A DNA stretch of 64,000 bases from CALGYY01 sp963678485 (GCA_963678485.1 OY782882.1:4712001-4776000); one strand, 5' to 3'; shown: positions 10,301 through 19,046, counted from the stretch's first letter. Notes: generated by a model from the sequence alone, not told the origin. Translations and numbers: made by a program.

Positions 10301-13300
10301 TGTGTTTCTACAGCAACAGGTACAGTAACAGTGTTGCCGTCATTAACGCTAACTCCATCTGCGTCCCCGTCAACCATATGTTTAGGAGGAACTTCATCGT
10401 TAAGTGCTACGAGCAGCGTTGCCGGAACCACATTTTCGTGGATGCCGGGAAGTCTGTCGGGAAGTCCGGTGACTGTATCCCCTACCAGTACCACAACCTA
10501 CACTGTAACGGGGACAGCCTCGGGATGTACAAGCGTTGCTACAGTTACCGTAAATGTTAGCCCGAGTTTATCCATTACGATTGTTCCTACACCAGCCACC
10601 ATTTGTATAGGATCATCATCATCATTGCTTGCAAGCGGGGCAACCTCATATAACTGGAGCGGAGGACTGGGAACAGCAAATCCTTTAGTGGTGAGCCCCA
10701 CAAGCACCACCACCTACACAGTAACTGGCACATCCGGCGGTTGCAATGGAACAGCCGCAACAACAGTTACCGTAAGTCCGACCCTTGCCATTAGCATCGT
10801 GCCTACCCCGGCTACTATTTGTTCAGGTTCTTCTTCTTCATTAATGGCAAGCGGAGGCACTACGTATAACTGGAGTGGCGGCCTTGGTTCAGCCAATCCT
10901 CTTGTTGCTAGCCCGACCTCTACAACCTCCTATACAGTCACAGGAACAACACTGGGATGTACTGGTCAGGCATCGGTAACAGTTAATGTTAACCCGATTC
11001 CTTCAATGACAGCTCCTGCAAATATTGTAGTTTGTAATAATGGGACAGTCGCAGCGAGTAGCTTTAGCAGCACTCCAGCCGGAGCAACTTATGCATGGAC
11101 AAATACGAATACCAGTATCGGCTTAGCTGCAAGTGGCAGCGGTAACGTCCCGAGTTTTACAGCGACTAATACAGGAACAACACCTATTTCCGGAACAATC
11201 AGCGTTACACCCACACTGGCTGGTTGTACCGGAACACCGGTAACCTATTCCATTACTGTTAACCCAACCGATAATCCGGCATTTAATTACACCCCTTCGT
11301 CTTTCTGTCAAACAGGAACAGACACTCCCGCCAATATCACCGGAGGGGCCACAGGCACGTTCTCAGCCTCACCTGCTGGTCTGGTCTTTTTAAATACCAG
11401 CACCGGATTAATCGATGTTAGTGCAAGCACTATTGGCAGCTATACTGTGACATTTACAACAGGAGGTAGTTGTCCCTCAAGTGCGAATACGACTGTAAAC
11501 ATTATCAGTGCTCCTCTTGCAACATTTAGCTATGGCGGCCCGTATTGCCTGTACAATACCGATCCTGCACCCACTCTTGGCGCTGGTGCATCCGCCGGTG
11601 TTTTCAGTTCAACTGCAGGATTAGTCTTTGTAAGCACATCAACCGGCGTTGTAGACCTCTCCGCGAGCACACCAGGAACATACACCGTAACCAATTCTAT
11701 TGCAGCTGCCGGCGGCTGTCTTGCAGTATCCGCCACAGCGACTATAGTAATAAATGCTACTCCTACAGTGACCGTTCCTGCTGCATTTGCAGTATGCAAT
11801 GGTGCCAGTGTTCCAGCAGCAACAATAACAGGAACACCTGCTGGCGTAACTTACGCATGGACAAATTCTAATACTGCCATTGGCCTTGCAACCAGCGGAA
11901 CAGGAGTTGTCCCCGCATTCACTGCCACTAACACAGGAGCAACACCAATCACCGCTACGATAACAGTAACCCCAAGCGCCAACGGTTGCACAGGAACTCC
12001 TCAAAGCTATGTAATTACGGTTAATCCAACGCCTACTGTCAATGTACCAGCGAATATTACCGTCTGCAACAATAATACAGTGGCCGCAACAAGCTTTACG
12101 AGCCCAACTGCTGGAGCCACCTATGCATGGACGAATACAAATACAAGCATTGGCATTGGAGCAAACGGAACAGGAAATATTCCTTCCTTCACTGCGGTGA
12201 ATACTTCGACAAGTCCCGTTACTGCCACTATCACTGTTACACCTACTGCCAACGGTTGCGTTGGAACCGCATCATCCTACACTATTACAGTGAATCCAAC
12301 ACCGGTTGTGACGGTGCCTGCAAATATTATTGTCTGTAATAATGCAGCTGTTGCAGCAGCTAACTTTACCAGCACAACCGCTGGGGCAACATTCACATGG
12401 ACTAATTCAAACACCGGCATTGGCCTGGCAGCCAGTGGATCTGGCAATATTAGCGGATTTACTGCAACCAACACTGGCAGCTCTCCAATTACTTCAACAA
12501 TCACGGTTACTCCGTCTGCCAATGGCTGCACAGGAACTCCGTCCTCATACACTATAACGGTCAATGCTACACCATTGGTGAATGTGCCCGCCAATATCAC
12601 AGTTTGCAATAATGCCACTGTGAGTGCAGCCACCTTTACAAGCTCCACTGCAGGCACTACCTACACATGGACGAATACGAATACTACTATCGGTCTTGGT
12701 GCCAGCGGCAGTGGAAATATTCCTGGTTTTACAGCTACCAATACAGGATCTTCTGCGGTAACAGCAACTATCACTGTTACTCCTTCAGCCAACGGCTGCA
12801 CAGGTACACCATCATCCTACACTATTACTGTGAACCCAAGTCCAACGGTTAGCGTTCCTGCCAATGTAAGTTTATGTACAGGAGCAACAGTACCCGCATT
12901 GAACTTCAGCAGCACGACTCCGGGTGCTACATTTGCATGGACGAATTCTAATACCTCCATCGGACTCGGAGCCAGTGGCACAGGAAACATTGCAGCATTT
13001 ACAGCCAATAATACTAATACAACGGCAAGCACTGCAACCATCACTGTGACTCCATCCGCAAATGGCTGCGCAGGAACACCATCAACCTTTACCATCACAG
13101 TTAATCCATTGCCATCATTGAGTTTCCCGGCATTAACGGGACTGTGCGTGAATGCCGCCAGCTTTACACTAAATTCAGCGAGTCCGGCGGGTGGAACCTA
13201 TAGCGGGACAGGCGTTTCAGCAGGATCCTTCAATCCTGCCACAGCTGGCGCCGGTACCCATACCATCACATATTCTTACACCGATGCTAACGGCTGCACC

Positions 13301-14587
13301 AATTCAATCACTCAAACCATTACAGTTTATCCTATACCTGTGGTAAGTATTACACCACAAAATCCTACGATCTGTCTTGGCACTTCTGTTTCTCTGAATG
13401 CTGCTGGTGCAACAACCTACGCATGGAGTCCTTCAACTGGTCTCAGCAGCCCTACAGGGAATATGGTTACAGCATCACCTCTTGCAACTACAACGTATGT
13501 GGTTACCGGAACAGCCAATGGATGCAGCAACACCGATGATGTTACGGTATCCGTTTACACCAGCATTCCCGTTACCGTAAATCCAACGAGTGTCAACATT
13601 TGTCCGGGAGTAAGCACCCAACTGACAGCCTCCGGAGGCGCCACTTATGTTTGGAGCCCCGCAACCGGACTCTCTTCAACGACTGGTTCCTCTGTGACTG
13701 CATCGCCTAGCACTACTACTGTTTATAATGTTGTAGGCAGCGATCTTGGCGGCTGTAGCGGAAGTGCAAGTGTTACGGTCACAATTAATCCGCTCAATAT
13801 GGTGAGCTTCTTAGCTGTGCCGACTGAAGGCTGCGTCCCGCTCACAGTGAATTTCCTGTTTGTCCCTGGCTCAGGAATAATGGACGATTCATGGGTATGG
13901 AATTTTGGTGATAATACCACGTCTACCGATTCCATGACGAATCACGTTTACACCAGCCATGGCTCATACATTGTGACATTAAACGCGCAAACCGTTGATG
14001 GCTGCGCAGTTCAGGCAAGCGATACGATTAACGCCTATCAGGTTCCGGTAGCAGATTTTATCATACATCCGGATATCACCACAACAGAAGACCCTATTGT
14101 CGGATTTTTTGACGAATCCCTGCATACAAATATCTGGACGTGGAACTTTGGTGATCCTTCCGCTGGAGAGGCTAACACTTCTAACTTACAGAATCCAAGC
14201 TATGAATACACCACCGATGGAGTATATAATGTGATGCTCATAGCCGAGAATCAATTTGGTTGCGTCGACACTTTAATCAAGACCGTGACCGTTTATCAGG
14301 CCTTTGCTTTTTGGGTTCCAAACGCATTTTCTCCAAACGAAGATGGAGTAAACGATGTGTTCCTTGCAAAAGGGGTAGGTTATAAAGAAGAAACCTTTGT
14401 GATGCGCGTTCTTGATCGCTGGGGTAAGATCCTTTACTATTCAGAAGATATCAATAAAGGATGGGATGGTATAGACTACAACTCAGGAAAACATCAGCCT
14501 GAAGGTGTTTACATTTACCAGATTCTCATCACCGATCAAAGCATGCATGAACATGTTTATAAAGGCCATATAACGCTGGTCAAATAA
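7361..14587 (+). CDS. Giant secreted adhesin with PPC-like repeats, Ig-like repeats and T9SS type B domain
   Basis: This 2408-residue protein starts with a signal peptide (about residues 1-27, cleavage after ATAQ). Five repeats of about 123 residues follow (residues 28-645), each with CGTTYSGTL, EPGDEVVYSYTP, DPDFFLM and a VTYYLIVDNYSSS-like strand. They resemble bacterial pre-peptidase C-terminal (PPC) beta-sandwich domains. Next come a jelly-roll-like module (about 648-846, starting LGFESGFTGWYG), a long Ig-like array, two PKD-like domains (about 2140-2315; WVWNFGD and WTWNFGD) and a type B sorting domain (AFWVPNAFSPNEDGVNDVF to the end). The C-terminal half is clearly paralogous to the preceding gene, including the SYGGPYCLYNTDPAP module, but the PPC and jelly-roll modules were not seen in the visible part of that gene. 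Each gene has its own terminator, so the two are separate transcription units. A surface adhesion role is inferred. Confidence 0.9.
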   Translation: MQKIMTRLLYIFVIVVSIGIAEDATAQCASVTAMTCGTTYSGTLAATGSDWSSYTSCSYSEPGDEVVYSYTPASTASYTFSTTTSSGDPDFFLMNSCGNTGTNVYGSCWSSGNITITLSGGITYYLIVDNYSSSATAGYTVSVSCASASPCSSVTAMSCGTTYSGTLAATGSDWSSYTSCSYSEPGDEVVYSYTPASTGSYTFSTTTTSGDPDFFLMNSCGNTGTNVYGSCWSSGNISVTLTGGVTYYLIVDNYSSSSTAGYTVSVACAGGVSPCSSVTAMSCGTTYSATLATTGSDWSSYTSCSYTEPGDEVVYSFTPVTTGSHTFTTTTTSGDPDFFLMSSCGNTGTNIYGSCWGSGNITVTLTAGVTYYFIADNYSSSATAAFTVSITCPLTGPCASTTAMACGITYSGTLAATGNDWSTYTSCATSEPGDEVVYSYTPATSESFTFTTTTTSGNPDFFLMSSCGNTGTNLTGGCWASGNATVSLTAGVTYYLIVDNASSSATAGYTVSVSCPTTGSCASPTAMTCGTTYSGTLPTSGGSWTTYTGCTYSEPGGELVFTYTPTTTMSYTFATSTTSGDADFFLMSTCGNTGTNIYGSCWSSGNVTVPLTAGVTYYIIADNYSSSSTAAFTLSVGCPPTPPPVQPPCTNLGFESGFTGWYGTLGNSTDGASGASSPVYTATSFNTTTDPNFTLMTSGTDPYGGFPCVFSGGTSLRIGDVATYETYNAATIEQTFTVTTSNSSFTYNYAVVLQDGGSGHTDNIQPYFKIGVYDQSGNEISCGMYLVVAPGSGFTLAPGYTDIYYKPWTTVSVNLSSYLGQNVTIRILASDCSWGAHFGYAYLDCSCNSYGIINPAVICLGQSATLSAPPGALSYSWTPGGQSTSSITVSPTVTTNYTCNITTQGNVPCNFSLITSVTVNSTPSVTVNSPSICSGGSATLTATPSLAGGTYLWSPGGQATQSITVSPTSTTPYTVTYTNGCVSTATGTVTVLPSLTLTPSASPSTICLGGTSSLSATSSVAGTTFSWMPGSLSGSPVTVSPTSTTTYTVTGTASGCTSVATVTVNVSPSLSITIVPTPATICIGSSSSLLASGATSYNWSGGLGTANPLVVSPTSTTTYTVTGTSGGCNGTAATTVTVSPTLAISIVPTPATICSGSSSSLMASGGTTYNWSGGLGSANPLVASPTSTTSYTVTGTTLGCTGQASVTVNVNPIPSMTAPANIVVCNNGTVAASSFSSTPAGATYAWTNTNTSIGLAASGSGNVPSFTATNTGTTPISGTISVTPTLAGCTGTPVTYSITVNPTDNPAFNYTPSSFCQTGTDTPANITGGATGTFSASPAGLVFLNTSTGLIDVSASTIGSYTVTFTTGGSCPSSANTTVNIISAPLATFSYGGPYCLYNTDPAPTLGAGASAGVFSSTAGLVFVSTSTGVVDLSASTPGTYTVTNSIAAAGGCLAVSATATIVINATPTVTVPAAFAVCNGASVPAATITGTPAGVTYAWTNSNTAIGLATSGTGVVPAFTATNTGATPITATITVTPSANGCTGTPQSYVITVNPTPTVNVPANITVCNNNTVAATSFTSPTAGATYAWTNTNTSIGIGANGTGNIPSFTAVNTSTSPVTATITVTPTANGCVGTASSYTITVNPTPVVTVPANIIVCNNAAVAAANFTSTTAGATFTWTNSNTGIGLAASGSGNISGFTATNTGSSPITSTITVTPSANGCTGTPSSYTITVNATPLVNVPANITVCNNATVSAATFTSSTAGTTYTWTNTNTTIGLGASGSGNIPGFTATNTGSSAVTATITVTPSANGCTGTPSSYTITVNPSPTVSVPANVSLCTGATVPALNFSSTTPGATFAWTNSNTSIGLGASGTGNIAAFTANNTNTTASTATITVTPSANGCAGTPSTFTITVNPLPSLSFPALTGLCVNAASFTLNSASPAGGTYSGTGVSAGSFNPATAGAGTHTITYSYTDANGCTNSITQTITVYPIPVVSITPQNPTICLGTSVSLNAAGATTYAWSPSTGLSSPTGNMVTASPLATTTYVVTGTANGCSNTDDVTVSVYTSIPVTVNPTSVNICPGVSTQLTASGGATYVWSPATGLSSTTGSSVTASPSTTTVYNVVGSDLGGCSGSASVTVTINPLNMVSFLAVPTEGCVPLTVNFLFVPGSGIMDDSWVWNFGDNTTSTDSMTNHVYTSHGSYIVTLNAQTVDGCAVQASDTINAYQVPVADFIIHPDITTTEDPIVGFFDESLHTNIWTWNFGDPSAGEANTSNLQNPSYEYTTDGVYNVMLIAENQFGCVDTLIKTVTVYQAFAFWVPNAFSPNEDGVNDVFLAKGVGYKEETFVMRVLDRWGKILYYSEDINKGWDGIDYNSGKHQPEGVYIYQILITDQSMHEHVYKGHITLVK
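7441..9290 (+). repeat. Five approximately 370-bp repeats encoding PPC-like domains
   Basis: Units begin near 7441, 7811, 8181, 8551 and 8921, spaced 369-372 bp. They are more diverged from each other than the 225-bp repeats of the upstream gene. Confidence 0.85.
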
Positions 14588-14591
14588 GAAT

Positions 14592-14628
14592 AAAAAAAAG
14601 ACTGCTGGATGTCAGCAGTCTTTTTTTT
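14592..14628 (+). terminator. Rho-independent terminator after second adhesin gene
   Basis: GACTGCTG (14600-14607) pairs with CAGCAGTC (14613-14620) across a 5-base loop. The stem is extended by A8 on the left and T8 (14621-14628) on the right. It begins 4 bases after the stop codon. Confidence 0.92.
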
Positions 14629-14902
14629 ATCATTTAGAAACTGTTTTGATTTTTACAATAGCCAATATTGCCCATACAATATTTCTGAATATTGAGGAGA
14701 TCCCGCATCAAGTGAGGGATGACGTTTCCGATGGACGGTTTCTAAAATTCCCGTGATAGGAATTGCAGCACTCAAACAACATTCAAGTTGCATGCAACCC
14801 CAAAAGACAACCGTAATGACAACAAAAGAACTGGCTAAAATCTCCTCCCCTCACAGACCTTTCGACAATTTTTACGATATTTGACAAAAATTTCGTAAAA
14901 CA
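14629..14902. other. Intergenic region with a MITE-like element and an inverted repeat before the endonuclease gene
   Basis: A 114-bp element (14633-14746) is bounded by TTTAGAAAC and its inverse GTTTCTAAA. Inside it is a REP-like imperfect palindrome, ATCCCGCATCAAGTGAGGGAT, at 14700-14720. Directly upstream of the next gene, TTTTACGA (14870-14877) and TCGTAAAA (14893-14900) form an 8-bp inverted repeat that could be an operator. No exact TAnnTTTG promoter is visible. Confidence 0.5.
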
Positions 14903-15844
14903 ATGTACGATACAATACCCGACCATTTTAGAAAATTAGCTATTGATAATATTTTCAAGACTAATACATTTCAGAATTGCTGGCAGACTTGGCAACGTGA
15001 AATTAATAGACTGCTGGGTAATAATTACGATGAGAATCAAATTTTAAATTTAGGTGATCACTTATCCGACATTTTTAAATCTACTGGAGGTGGTGGAAGA
15101 GGACAAGGTGAATTATCAGCAGGAGGAACTGCTTGGGAATCTTTAGTTTGTTGGTATATTAACCTTTGTTGCGTTGGGAGCAGAATTGTAGCAATAAAAA
15201 AAATGAGTCTAGTGCCAAGGTCCATTCAAGATGCAATCACTGTAAATTATGGCAATTTTGCTTGTAATACAGAATCAGATATTACGATAATAATTTTTCC
15301 AAATTCACCTGAATACTGCACTGATATTGCTCAATTGAATGTTCTTGACAACAATGGAGTTCAGATTCCTTCAATCATAAAAAGAAAATTCAACATTGAC
15401 CTTTCCAATTATTTATCTGCAAGAGACTTTCATCAATTTGAAATAGGTATTATTCAATGTAAAACAAATTGGAATGATAATGCGCAAGTCCCAATGCTAT
15501 GGGATATGATTTATTCAGCTGGCGGGTTTCGTGGCAGAAACATCACAATTGGCAGAAATGGTTATAATATCCAAAATGCACAAAGCTTCACCTATTCTTT
15601 TGTGACAGTTCCTTCAAATCAAAATACCGCTTATAAACCCGATGGTGTTGCAGTTAAGCGAGTAACAAATTTATCTGGAGGAAATTATTGGGGGCAACCA
15701 ACCGTTCAAAATGTAGCAAAATCTTTGAAAGAAATTTTTACAAATAATTTTCGAGCTGGTTCAAGAACAACATTAAGAACAGACATCAGAGTAGCGATTC
15801 CACATTTGACTGGGAATAATCCTTTATCTTATTTCGGACTTTAA
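14903..15844 (+). CDS. Type II restriction endonuclease-like protein
   Basis: I infer a restriction endonuclease from position and motifs rather than from a named family. The 313-residue protein is encoded tail to tail with a C5-methyltransferase. It contains a plausible PD-(D/E)XK core: E79 in GGTAWES, D126 in NTESDITIII, then Q185-x-K187 in the strand IIQCKTNWND, followed by AQVPMLWDMIY. A glycine-rich loop TGGGGRGQG lies near residues 61-69. The stop codon overlaps that of the methyltransferase at the palindrome TTAA (15841-15844). Base composition is AT-rich compared with the flanking adhesin and recR genes, consistent with horizontal transfer. Recognition sequence unknown. Confidence 0.7.
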   Translation: MYDTIPDHFRKLAIDNIFKTNTFQNCWQTWQREINRLLGNNYDENQILNLGDHLSDIFKSTGGGGRGQGELSAGGTAWESLVCWYINLCCVGSRIVAIKKMSLVPRSIQDAITVNYGNFACNTESDITIIIFPNSPEYCTDIAQLNVLDNNGVQIPSIIKRKFNIDLSNYLSARDFHQFEIGIIQCKTNWNDNAQVPMLWDMIYSAGGFRGRNITIGRNGYNIQNAQSFTYSFVTVPSNQNTAYKPDGVAVKRVTNLSGGNYWGQPTVQNVAKSLKEIFTNNFRAGSRTTLRTDIRVAIPHLTGNNPLSYFGL

Positions 15845-18066
15845 TCAATATTTGTTAGAATTTCTAAAGCAACTGCTCTAGCCATTAACGGAGGAACGGC
15901 ATTTCCAACTAGTGTAAATTGCGGAACTTCAAATTTTCTTTTATTGCCTCCAGTCGAACGCTTTCCTTGAAACACAAAAGAGTCATCGAATGATTGCAGA
16001 CGTGCCATTTCACGGACAGTTAAAGCCCTTGGATTAGAGAAGTGAATATAATCGTCAGCAATTGTCATAACAGTTGGACTTTGTGAATCGGCTTTCAAAA
16101 CGTTGTAATTCCTTTTTTCTGAATCTAAACCGATTTTTTTTAATTCCTTTTTAGCCAAATCATAATCGCCTGTATTTAAAATTACTTCAAGTCTTTTTAC
16201 AACATCATCATTTTGCTTGCTTGTTTTGTGATTATGCAATGGTGCAACAACATGAGACAATGTATTTTCCAATTCATCAAAATTTCTAACGTAAAAAGGA
16301 TTTTTTGCATTAGTAAATCGACCGTTTAATCTTCCCTTTTTAGACCATTCAGCATAGGTTAAGCCTTTTTTCTCATCAGGTTTTCCATCAATAGTCCTTT
16401 TCTTTAATAACGTTTGCATTTTTAGAGTTAAACCATTGTACTTAGCTTTTAAATCAACTTTTTCATAATCAAACTTTTCTTCATCATTACCTACAAAATC
16501 CAAATCGTATATAGCTTCGAAAACAGTAACTTTCTCTTTTTCGCTAACTGTTGGCGGAACTACTTTAACTAGTTTTTGGTCTTTGCGACAACCAATAAAT
16601 AAAACTCTTTCTCTGTTTTGCGGAACTCCATAGTCTGAAGCAAGAGCAATAAATGGTTGATCAATATTATATAATCTTATATGCGACAATATCTCATCAA
16701 ATTCTGTTTCTGCTTTTAATGCTTTAACAAATGGTTGAAGCCCTTGTATACATTCTTCGAAAGAATAGTTGTAGATTTCTAATGCCTCAATAATTTCAGA
16801 TATTTCATTTTGAAATGCTTTAGCCGGCATTAAATTATTAAAAGCTTGATGGATTTGCTCAATAATTGAATCCGATTCTATAGAAGTCAAGAAAGAATCA
16901 AATTTTTCAGCAAAAAAATCATTATCCAAATCACAATGAGCCTTTTCCATAATAACTTTCTTTCTCACATATGCCAGTTCCTTGCTACGTTTTAATAAAT
17001 TGAATCCGTGACGAATAGTATTAATACTAATATCAGTTTTACTTATTTTGTAATCAGCAATTTTTGGTGTTAGCACACGAAATTTATTCTCAATAATCTG
17101 AATATAATTTTCTCTCAATTTCTCCAACTCTTTTTCATTGGCTGATTCAAATTGCATCCTCAAATTATAACAATCTAAAGTAAATGTCTTTTCTTTTTCT
17201 ACTTTTTTCAGTTTTGCTAAAAAATAAATAATCTGATGAAATTCCTTCAAATCAACTATTGATTTGATTTCTTGCAAAATCATTTCTTTTATTTTTCCAC
17301 CCTCTTTTGTAAGAATTCCTTTTACATTTTCCATTACAAAATATTTGGGACGAAGAACCCTAATTACATTTAAGTAGTGTGCAAACAAATCATCTTTCTT
17401 ATCAAATTTTTTACGCTTACCTGCTAAACTAAAACTTTGACAAGGTGGTCCGCCACAAACAACATCAACTTGATGACCCTTAAGCATCTTTAAAAGATTA
17501 TTTAAAAAATCAGGTTCTGTAATATCTTGACGTAAAAACTCCGTATCCATCCCAAGTTGATAGTTATATCGAGCAAGATGAGTTAATTCACAATTCTCAT
17601 TAATATCACTTCCTAATAAAAAATCATAATACTTATTTCCGAACTCAGCTTGCAAAAAACCTTCACTAAATCCACCCGCGCCAGCAAATAAATCGACAAA
17701 AGTTATTTTCGTTTTTCCTTCATATTCGGCAGCATCTTCGCAGACCATTTTTACATCGGTGTTAACTTTGCGACTATTTACTAAGGATAAAATTTTCTCT
17801 TTGACTTTTTTATCTGTGAATTGAGAGCGTGGAACTGCATCAAAATATTTTTCAACCTCTTGTTTTAAAAATGATAAAAATTTATTAATTGACTTATACG
17901 TGTATTCCGACTCCTTAACAACTTGATTTTTGTTATCCCAATCTTTTTTTAAAATTTTCTCACCAGTTGCCACCTTGACTTGGACATCTTTTTGTCTAAT
18001 AACAAGGTGTATTGGAAACCTTTTGCTTTTATCGGCTTTATCTAGGTAAAATTTTACATTTATCAT
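15841..18066 (-). CDS. Arm-domain-fused DNA (cytosine-5) methyltransferase
   Basis: This 741-residue protein carries the C5-methyltransferase motifs: motif I FVDLFAGAGGFSEGF (about 123-137), catalytic PPCQS (207-211), ENV (246-248), QNRER (483-487) and the C-terminal LVGNAVPP. It should methylate cytosine in the target of the neighbouring endonuclease. Residues 1-75 (MINVKFYLDKADKSKRFPIH, VATGEKI, KKDWDNKNQVV) resemble the N-terminal Arm DNA-binding domain of Bacteroidota tyrosine integrases, yet no integrase catalytic domain follows. About 230 helical-looking residues are inserted between the ENV and QNRER motifs. Upstream on its strand are a consensus promoter and four CGGACA/TGTCCG repeats. 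The fusion and the repeats together suggest self-regulation, which is inference. Overall C5-MTase assignment is firm. Confidence 0.9.
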   Translation of the reverse strand: MINVKFYLDKADKSKRFPIHLVIRQKDVQVKVATGEKILKKDWDNKNQVVKESEYTYKSINKFLSFLKQEVEKYFDAVPRSQFTDKKVKEKILSLVNSRKVNTDVKMVCEDAAEYEGKTKITFVDLFAGAGGFSEGFLQAEFGNKYYDFLLGSDINENCELTHLARYNYQLGMDTEFLRQDITEPDFLNNLLKMLKGHQVDVVCGGPPCQSFSLAGKRKKFDKKDDLFAHYLNVIRVLRPKYFVMENVKGILTKEGGKIKEMILQEIKSIVDLKEFHQIIYFLAKLKKVEKEKTFTLDCYNLRMQFESANEKELEKLRENYIQIIENKFRVLTPKIADYKISKTDISINTIRHGFNLLKRSKELAYVRKKVIMEKAHCDLDNDFFAEKFDSFLTSIESDSIIEQIHQAFNNLMPAKAFQNEISEIIEALEIYNYSFEECIQGLQPFVKALKAETEFDEILSHIRLYNIDQPFIALASDYGVPQNRERVLFIGCRKDQKLVKVVPPTVSEKEKVTVFEAIYDLDFVGNDEEKFDYEKVDLKAKYNGLTLKMQTLLKKRTIDGKPDEKKGLTYAEWSKKGRLNGRFTNAKNPFYVRNFDELENTLSHVVAPLHNHKTSKQNDDVVKRLEVILNTGDYDLAKKELKKIGLDSEKRNYNVLKADSQSPTVMTIADDYIHFSNPRALTVREMARLQSFDDSFVFQGKRSTGGNKRKFEVPQFTLVGNAVPPLMARAVALEILTNID

Positions 18067-18070
18067 ATTA

Positions 18071-18106
18071 CGGACATTTTTGCGGACACGGACAAATTTA
18101 CGGACA
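18071..18106 (-). promoter_or_regulatory. Four phased CGGACA repeats at the methyltransferase promoter (operator-like)
   Basis: CGGACA occurs on the + strand at 18071, 18083, 18089 and 18101, a 12-6-12 spacing, and reads TGTCCG on the gene strand. The copies lie between the -10 box and the start codon (18066) and overlap the -10 box. This is where a repressor would bind; the encoded Arm domain is the obvious candidate, by inference. Confidence 0.65.
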
Positions 18107-18123
18107 AATTTGGATTCTGCAAA
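18093..18123 (-). promoter_or_regulatory. Promoter of the methyltransferase gene
   Basis: On the minus strand TTTG (18123-18120) and TAAATTTG (18100-18093) are separated by 19 bases, an exact match to the Bacteroidota consensus. The -10 box overlaps the CGGACA repeats. Confidence 0.7.
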
Positions 18124-18293
18124 AAATAATTAAAAATATTTTCCAATACTCAAAATATTAAACATTTACCAATCTTGTAAGTCGACTCTCAATACAAATT
18201 TGGTAAAAGTGTGAGTTTCCCCCATCGAAGACCTGAGCAAACCTAACCAAATAGAACTTCGACAGTATGAAGGACAGCTTGTAAAACACAAAA

Positions 18294-19046
18294 TCATAAC
18301 AGTTTCTTTGGCTGCTTGTCCGCAGCCTTCACTGTTTTCTTCCTCATTCTCATATTAAGCAATTCAACCAATAATGAGAAAATCACTGCAAAGTAGATAT
18401 AGCCTTTGGGAACTTCATAATGTAAGGCTTCTACCATCAGCATAAAGCCGATTAATATTAGAAACGATAAGGCGAGAATTTGTAAGGTTGGGTGATTATT
18501 GATAAAGCGACTGATAGCACCTGAGAACAACATCATAATTCCTAAAGAAATTACAACTGCAATAATCATTAAGGTTACCTCCTTTGTCATTCCAATGGCT
18601 GTAAGGATAGAATCAAAGGAAAAAATAATATCCAATAACACTATTTGTACAATTGCACCACTCACATTTCTTTTTTTCGTTTCCTTAATACCATGCTCGT
18701 GAGCTTCAACTTTCTGATGAATTTCCGTTGTACTCTTTGCCAGAAGAAATATACCGCCAACAAATAAAATCAAATCGCGTATGCTGGCTTCGAAATGAAT
18801 GCCCCACTGATTAATGGTAAATAAGGGTTTGGTCAACCCAATGATGTAGGTGATTCCAAGCAATAATGCGATTCTGAAACCCATCGCAAGGACCAATCCT
18901 GTATTGCGCGAGGCGCGTTGTTTTTCTTTCGGTAATTTACCGGTGACAATCGAAATAAAAATGATATTATCGATGCCCAGTACAATCTCAAGGAAGGTCA
19001 GAGTGAGGATAGCAATCCATGTTTCTGGTTGTAGAAAAAGTTCCAT
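18294..19046 (-). CDS. TerC family integral membrane protein
   Basis: The sequence is a typical TerC-family membrane protein (about 250 residues from the chosen start) with several hydrophobic helices. It includes the conserved segment FLEIVLGIDNIIFISI near the N terminus and the second acidic motif LLDIIFSFDSILTAIGMT, whose Asp residues lie in membrane helices and are thought to handle metal ions. Family members are linked to tellurite resistance and, more generally, manganese or other metal export; the substrate here is unknown. An upstream in-frame TTG at 19085 exists, but I chose the ATG at 19046 because the protein then begins MELFLQPETW, the usual family start. The C terminus is basic (KKTVKAADKQPKKLL). 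It stands alone between the restriction-modification pair and recR. Confidence 0.88.
   Translation of the reverse strand: MELFLQPETWIAILTLTFLEIVLGIDNIIFISIVTGKLPKEKQRASRNTGLVLAMGFRIALLLGITYIIGLTKPLFTINQWGIHFEASIRDLILFVGGIFLLAKSTTEIHQKVEAHEHGIKETKKRNVSGAIVQIVLLDIIFSFDSILTAIGMTKEVTLMIIAVVISLGIMMLFSGAISRFINNHPTLQILALSFLILIGFMLMVEALHYEVPKGYIYFAVIFSLLVELLNMRMRKKTVKAADKQPKKLL

Noticed and set aside
15841..18066. Reading the Arm-like N terminus as a remnant of a separate, broken integrase gene
   Set aside because: The frame is continuous into the methyltransferase, the promoter is upstream of the Arm part, and no integrase catalytic residues are found nearby.
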